Positions 59,236-64,000 of a DNA stretch of 64,000 nt are shown here, piece after piece (positions within the stretch are counted from its first letter, which is position 1; every line of letters begins with the position of its first letter). This stretch comes from Magnolia sinica. Its lineage: Eukaryota; Streptophyta; Magnoliopsida; Magnoliales; Magnoliaceae. Below the pieces are notes generated by a model. It was given only the letters and a program-made list of their open reading frames with translations, searched no databases and was not told where the DNA came from. The stretch lies in contig NC_080579.1 in NCBI RefSeq assembly GCF_029962835.1, positions 80,803,959-80,867,958 on the forward strand, written 5' to 3'. The translations under genes were made by a program, and so were the position numbers.

Positions 59236-59429
59236 GAATGTTGTGGTGGGCCCTACGTGGGACCCACCTCTCCCTTTAATGCATAAAGCTGCATTGGCAG
59301 TAGTTATACTTTAAATATATATTATATAATATGCACAAGGGTAAGCCCTACATGGGACCACCTCTGCCTTGCTTTAAGACAGCAATATAGCTGTCATGTT
59401 GCTGTGTAACCTGTTGCTGTACACGGCAG

Positions 59430-59880
59430 CAAGCTCCGTGGGTCCTACCTATTCCATCCACGCCATTTATCTATGGGACCCATCATGACGCATATTTTGT
59501 ATACAAACCGTCCAACCATTTAAGATATCATTTTATGGCTTGAGGCAAAAATGAGATAGATCTACTTATTAGGTGGGCCACTGCTAAATACGGTGGAGCA
59601 TTGGACATCTACCAATGAAATCCTCTTGGTATCACAGAGAATCTGGATCAACATGAAATTTTTTTTCTTTTTTTAGGTCTGTGTGACCTTATGATCAGAT
59701 TAGATGGAAAATGAATGCTATGGTGGACCTTAGGGATTTCAATGGTGGAAATCATTATCACCACTGTTATTTGGAGTGCGGTCCAGATAATCTTGAGTTA
59801 TGATTTATTTGAAATGCTCTTAAATGATCCCTAAGGTTAAATGAATGGGGAGATGGTGCGACTCACTTGATGTATGTTAG
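59430..59880. repeat. MITE-family fragment in the long LTR
   Basis: Carries the family wording in order: gggacccatcatgacgcat, aaccgtccaaccatttaaga, ttaggtgggccactgc, ttcaatggtggaaatcatta and gtgcggtccagataatcttg. The cagtacgc ends are absent. It is the longest MITE-like copy in the right half of the window. Confidence 0.65.
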
Positions 59881-59905
59881 GCCCCTCTTTGTGAGGTGTA
59901 TTCGA

Positions 59906-60056
59906 CCCATTTGATTAGGCACATTTGATTAAGCCCATTTGACCAGCCCATTTGAATCGGCCCATTCGATTCGGCCCATTTGATCGACCCATTTGAATCG
60001 GACCATTTGATTCGGCCCATGTGATCGCCCCATTTGAATCGGCCCATTCGATTCGG
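59906..60056. repeat. Minisatellite, 13-14-bp unit, 11 copies
   Basis: Units such as cccatttgaatcgg, cccattcgattcgg and cccatttgatcga alternate in an apparent higher-order pattern of three. Units differ from each other by 1-4 bases. There are no unique spacers, so it is a minisatellite, not a CRISPR. Confidence 0.9.
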
Positions 60057-61446
60057 TCATGCCTTGGGAGCAATGATGGTTTGACGTCCACATTGTAGAG
60101 CAATGGTGGTTAAATATCTGCATTGTAACTCTCCCGAAGGCCCATTGTTAGGCCTATACTTGTAGTGTGTAGGCCATCTAAGCCCATCTTCGTTACGAAC
60201 AAGAATCCATCACCATATAATATGTTTAGTATAGTTCCATGATTCATGATCATACGCATCATATGTATGCTTGATATGAGAAGTGACTAATTATAGCATA
60301 TGTCTTCGGCAGATTGTTTATGGGCTCCCCGATAGGCGGTGTTGCCCTACATGTGCGCAAGATATGCGTAGGATTGCTGCATGACCGGATAGTGTGATTC
60401 ATGCATTGCGCATTGTGTGACATGGTTACTATACGCCCTAGCGACATCAGGGCTATAGCCTCCACAGGCGTATCGTGGTTGGCAGGATTGGATACCGAAA
60501 ATCTTGTTCTATATGGGGTGCTATAGATATCCCGGGGTGAAAGTTCCTAAACCCTTATGGTAATAGGAGGTTGCTTCAATGTCTAGACCGAGTGGATGTA
60601 TAAGCGCAGAGTGTAGATTACCAGAAGGCCACGCTTTCCACTGTGTCGTGGTCGATTGGAAGGGGGTGCGGCCTTACCCGCTTGAGAGGAGGGGGCAAAG
60701 CTAAGCTGAGTATGACCAGCTCGAGGAATGGGTCCACTATTGACGAGCTGAGTCCGATATTGGCAGGCGGATAGTGAGTTTTTTCCACTCACCTTGTTGC
60801 GTGCGATGGGGCGGTAATCTGGATGGAGTGTACTAGACCCCGGTGATATTCCAAAGTTGAGCTGTATTGATATGTGGACTTAGATGAGGATTCGTATACT
60901 TGAGTTGCATCTCGCATCGCATAACCTTGGTATGACCGACATCGTTCATGCCTTGCATCGCATAACCTTGGTACGGCTAATAGTATTCATGGATTCATTA
61001 GCATATTCCGCATTACTTTGATACTGCATAATTGTATTACTACCTTGTGCACACACTTTCACCACCCTCTAAGCTTTTCATAAGCTTATACACGACCGTT
61101 GCGTGCAGGTGACGTTGGATTACAGCAACGCTGAGGCAGGAGAGCGTAGCAGATCATCTTGGTGTTTTTGTTTATCATCATTGTATTTCCCATTATGCGC
61201 ACTGTACTTATAAATTTTTAATCAGTGGAAATGTGATGAAGTTTTTGGTTGTTGTTTGTGGGTTATGCCTTTGGTTATGTTTATTATGAATTAAACTGAT
61301 GTTGAAAATCCTCCTCGTAGCAACCCAGGATCGGAACCTGGCGGATGGACGCCGGGAGCAGATAATGGGGTACTACGGAGGCTGTCGGCGCCGGATTCGG
61401 CGATCGAAAATTTTGTGAGCCCGGTTTCTGAGTTTGGGGCGTGAAA

Positions 61447-61928
61447 TAATTTAATTGTAGTATTCAAGTATTAGATCTCTCGATATTAATTGTAAATTAG
61501 ATGGATGGTGGATCTATTAATCTAGGGTTCAATTCAAATATTCTACTCCTTCCATCTGTTTTGTCAACTCAAATTAGCGCCAACCCAAAGGATGAGGCAG
61601 ATTAAAGGCCTAGGTGGGCCACACTTAGTGATGATTATGTTTTATTGTCGATTTATGTTGAGTGGATGGTCAGATTACTCCCAATCTAAACATCATCGGT
61701 TAAAGTGATCTCGGGGCCTATTTAAATGCATCTCAATGGTATATTCAATTATCAAAAGCTGGGGTAAGGATGATCAAATAGTGAGTTGTGAACTTGAGTG
61801 CGTAAGCCTGATAACGATGGATCTTGGTGAATTAGATCAAACTTTAAGATGGCTTAAGGTCAAGGCCTGCCATAGTCCTCATTGAACAATTTTAGTGGTT
61901 TCTAAGATTGTTTAAGTGCAACCTAAAG
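61447..61928 (-). repeat. Second copy of the 50,850-51,340 LTR segment
   Basis: From aatttaattgtagtattcaa to gcaacctaaaga it follows 50,850-51,340 closely, with about one difference in 15-20 bases by eye, in the same orientation. It begins exactly at the end of the long LTR at 61,446 and ends exactly where the interior of the second non-autonomous element resumes. It is probably the partner LTR of the element at 46,879, truncated. Confidence 0.75.
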
Positions 61929-62655
61929 AATATGATCACGATGACCCCAACAATCACGTAATGTTTTCTTAATCCGTGGGTTGTAATTATTCTCTCGCAT
62001 ATGATTGCGTAAGGATTTCTTAACCGGTGGAGCATTGTATTCTGGTTGGTTCTCGATGATGGTTTCAGAAATTTTTTGAGACATAGGTTGTTTCCTAACA
62101 TAATCATTTGACAGCCTTACACAATTTCTCACATTCTCTAAAACTAGCTCAGCATACTGATGTTCTCACTCTTGCATATACATGATGAACCCTAATCTTG
62201 AATCTAATCTTAAAATAGAATAAAAGAAAATTCCTACTGGAATATGGAAAGTAAGTAAAGGAGAAGTTAGAAGGAGTTACCGGTTTGGAGATTTCTATGT
62301 TTAGATCCTACAAAACAGAAAATAATGTTAGTTTCTAAAAATAAATAATAATAAAAAACCCTAATCTAAAAACAAGACAAAAAGTTAGTCTTAAAAACAA
62401 ATTAGTTTCTAAAAATAAATTAGGAAAGTTTCTAAATCTAGAAATAGAAAGAAAAGTAAGTTCCTAAAAACAAATTAGGAAAATTTCTAAATTTAAAAAT
62501 AGAAAGAAAAGTTAGTTTCTAAATCTGAAAATATAAAGAAAATTTAGTTTCTAAAAACAAATTAGAAAGAACCTTAACCTAAAAATAGAAAGTAAATAAA
62601 TCCTAATTTTAACCTAATTCCAAAACTAATAAACTCCAGAAAACACAACCGTCAA
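61929..62655 (-). other. Interior start and leader of the second non-autonomous element
   Basis: The minus-strand frame (61,923-62,132) reads RKQPMSQKISETIIENQPEY, then NAPPVKKSLRNHMRENNY, homologous to 35,340-35,530 of the first element. The A-rich ttctaaaaa leader lies at 62,200-62,650. Confidence 0.75.
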
Positions 62656-62673
62656 TCTCCGGTAACGGCGCCA
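62656..62673 (-). other. Primer-binding site (tRNA-Asp) of the second non-autonomous element
   Basis: Plus strand tctccggtaacggcgcca, the tRNA-Asp complement type with two differences, six bases from the LTR at 62,680. Confidence 0.8.
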
Positions 62674-62679
62674 AAAACT

Positions 62680-63920
62680 TGTTCACAACCCCAACTGTAG
62701 AGTCGCGATGTAGTAATAATCTCGGTAAGACCAAGGAGAAATCCACAGGGACTGATCTTTTATGTTTCTGAAATTAACTAGAAGTAGAACTATAAGAAGA
62801 TGTGAAACTAATTTTGAAGTGATTGAGAGAGTAATTGTGAATTAAGTAATTAAAACTAAGAATTTAAAAGTGGGACCTAGGGTACCAAAGATCCACTTGT
62901 AGTGATCAGGGAGCCCTCTAGCTTGATTCAAGTAACACAATTAGAATTGGAGTCCTATCTTATACAATTGGAAAATATATCAATAAAACCAAATCTGAAC
63001 TTTCATTGACCTAATTCTCAATGAAGGAGAACTATGATAATTGACAGGGATTCCATTACCATGCCCAGGAGACAATGGCAAACAACAGGATTTACCAATC
63101 CCATAATCTCAAAGCGGGAGAATTATGAAGATTAGGAAGGATTCCATCACCCTACCATGCCCAAGGGACGATGGTGAACAACAGGACTTACTAATTTCAC
63201 AATCTCAAATCAGGAAAAGAAGATACTCAAAGCTATTACAGATCTATTATAATTTGAGTCACAATAAACCATTAAAAACTGAAAGTATTCCTTAAATATC
63301 AAATTAGAATACATGTAGTTCAACATAAACATGAATCAAAGTAATGTAAACATCCCATCATGCTACAACTTTCACCTCTTAGCCCTATCTAAGTGGTTTA
63401 GCTAACCATAGACATGGTTGGATCTAAAACCTTAGAAGAAAGCATGAAAATAACGAAGGAAGAAGAAGAAAAACTCTTAGCAACTTTCGCACCTAGTTGA
63501 AAAACTCTAGAAACCGCCTCAAATTTAAGTAGTTTGCTAAAATAGACTTCACTCTGCACAGTTTCTCAAAATAGACTTCACTCTGCGCAATTTTACAAAA
63601 TGACCTAGAGTTTCAGAATATGCTTTTTCAAGACAATTTCAGGATTCCTTTTCTTCACTTCAAATCTTTAATTCTCTTCCTTTATCACTTGGTTTCCTTG
63701 GATATTTGGGTCTTGAAATCTTCAACCTTGGTTATATAAGATCCATTCTTTGCCTTGGTGATTCTTGAGCATCAAATCCATGCTTTTAGCACCCTTTTCA
63801 ATCGAAGCTCTTAAATTCACCTTGCAACACAAATATGAGTAAAATAGAATATTAAGCATTATCATGCTCATAAAACCAAGATATAAATGGGGGATAATAT
63901 GCAATATTTGACCGTCAACA
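62680..63920 (-). repeat. 5' LTR of the second non-autonomous element
   Basis: Plus strand tgttcacaaccccaactg...tttgaccgtcaaca, 1,241 bp, followed by AATCA and copia RNase H sequence. It pairs with 44,937-46,268. Confidence 0.88.
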
Positions 63921-64000
63921 AATCACTCCTCCTTCCTCAAGCACCTGTCTGATAAAATAGTGACAAATATCAATATGTTTAGTACGTGAGTGATAAATTA

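Larger units (their letters stand above)
57465..61446 (+). mobile_element. Chromovirus-like long LTR, left-truncated, with MITE and satellite inserts
   Basis: The right end (gcccggtttctgagtttggggcgtga) is the usual type of end of this LTR class; 60,800-61,150 (actcaccttgttgcg; caggtgacgttggattac) is the typical R/U5-like block. A CT-rich leader-like run lies at 57,925-57,965. The Athila-type element was inserted at its left side. The frames at 57,534-58,180, 58,356-58,983 and 58,844-59,314 lie in low-complexity or repeated sequence and have no similarity. Confidence 0.6.
44937..63920 (-). mobile_element. Second non-autonomous (LARD-like) LTR element, with target duplication, heavily interrupted
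   Basis: 3' LTR 44,937-46,268, 5' LTR 62,680-63,920, flanked by AATCA at 44,932-44,936 and 63,921-63,925. The tRNA-Asp primer site is at 62,656-62,673 (minus strand) and the purine tract at 46,269-46,281. Interior parts remain at 46,269-46,878 and 61,929-62,655 and match the interior of the element at 32,668. Between them about 15 kb of other LTR-element sequence is inserted, and about 260 bp of interior is lost at that junction. The LTRs are shorter (1.2-1.3 kb) than in the first element. About 7% difference by eye over 225 bases of the two LTRs suggests a similar age. Confidence 0.88.
44345..64000 (-). mobile_element. Ty1/copia element, 3' end, interrupted; runs off the right edge
   Basis: On the minus strand the right-edge piece (63,926-64,000) encodes RNase H wording (TKHIDICHYFIR). 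The piece at 44,727-44,936 encodes the following RNase H end (LVDTLTKVLPSKKFKF). The purine-rich tract precedes the 3' LTR (44,345-44,726, starting tgttgattaatg on the minus strand). The second non-autonomous element separates the two pieces. The 5' part is outside the window. The element is broken. Confidence 0.75.

Noticed and set aside
58844-59314. 156-codon frame
   Set aside because: Half of it is Ile/Tyr runs translated from tatata tracts.
59906-60056. Possible CRISPR-like array
   Set aside because: The units are 13-14 bases, adjacent, variable and without unique spacers, and the genome is a plant's.

Overview
This window is nuclear DNA from a flowering plant with a large, repeat-rich genome. 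The evidence is spliced plant gene exons, a CC-NBS-LRR resistance-gene relic, Ty1/copia and Ty3/gypsy elements (an Athila-type element primed by tRNA-Asp, chromovirus-like long LTRs), a CACTA element, a hAT-type element and many short AT-rich MITE-like repeats. The dominant short repeat (subterminal ACTCAGTACGC, internal 'gggcccaccatgatg'-like wording) reminds me of magnoliid genomes; that is memory, not a search. I see no complete, clearly functional host gene, no tRNA or rRNA gene and no CRISPR.

Layout. 1-0.9 kb: copia fragment running off the left edge. 1.5-4.4 kb: chromovirus-like long LTR with its own TATA box. 5.9-9.0 kb: broken CC-NBS-LRR gene, whose 3' flank recurs at 17.2-18.9 kb. 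9.8-16.1 kb: hAT-type element (8-bp target duplication, 7 of 8 matching), stuffed with MITE-like repeats and a 2.2-kb solo LTR. 16.1-21.2 kb: gene-poor DNA with a tandem repeat, an RRM-coding scrap and a small MITE.

21.2-64 kb is one large nest. A gypsy element on the + strand starts at 21,243. Its 5' LTR is split by a 9.6-kb CACTA-like element (21,865-31,504). Its leader holds a solo LTR of its own family (31,672-32,334). Its gag is split by a non-autonomous LTR element (32,668-42,606), which itself holds a solo LTR (37,738-39,966). The gag then stops at a chromovirus-like LTR (42,962), which is interrupted by a minus-strand copia element (44,345 to beyond the right edge). That copia element is interrupted by a second non-autonomous LTR element (44,937-63,920), which is interrupted by a mosaic of long LTRs and an Athila-type gag-PR-RT fragment (46,879-61,928). 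Matching 5-bp target duplications support five of these steps.

The most interesting object is the CACTA-like element. Between its ends it carries pieces of at least five unrelated nuclear genes, all on the same strand and mostly with intact splice borders: an NT5C/HAD-type 5'-nucleotidase-like gene, chaperonin CCT subunit beta, an RRM RNA-binding protein, the rRNA-biogenesis factor RRP5 and a nuclear-pore-anchor (TPR/NUA) coiled coil. It has no recognisable transposase. This is the pattern of a gene-capturing (Pack-type) CACTA element and a possible source of chimeric transcripts.

The two non-autonomous elements and the Athila-type element share LTR ends and the tRNA-Asp primer site, so the Athila type is a plausible supplier of proteins for the others.
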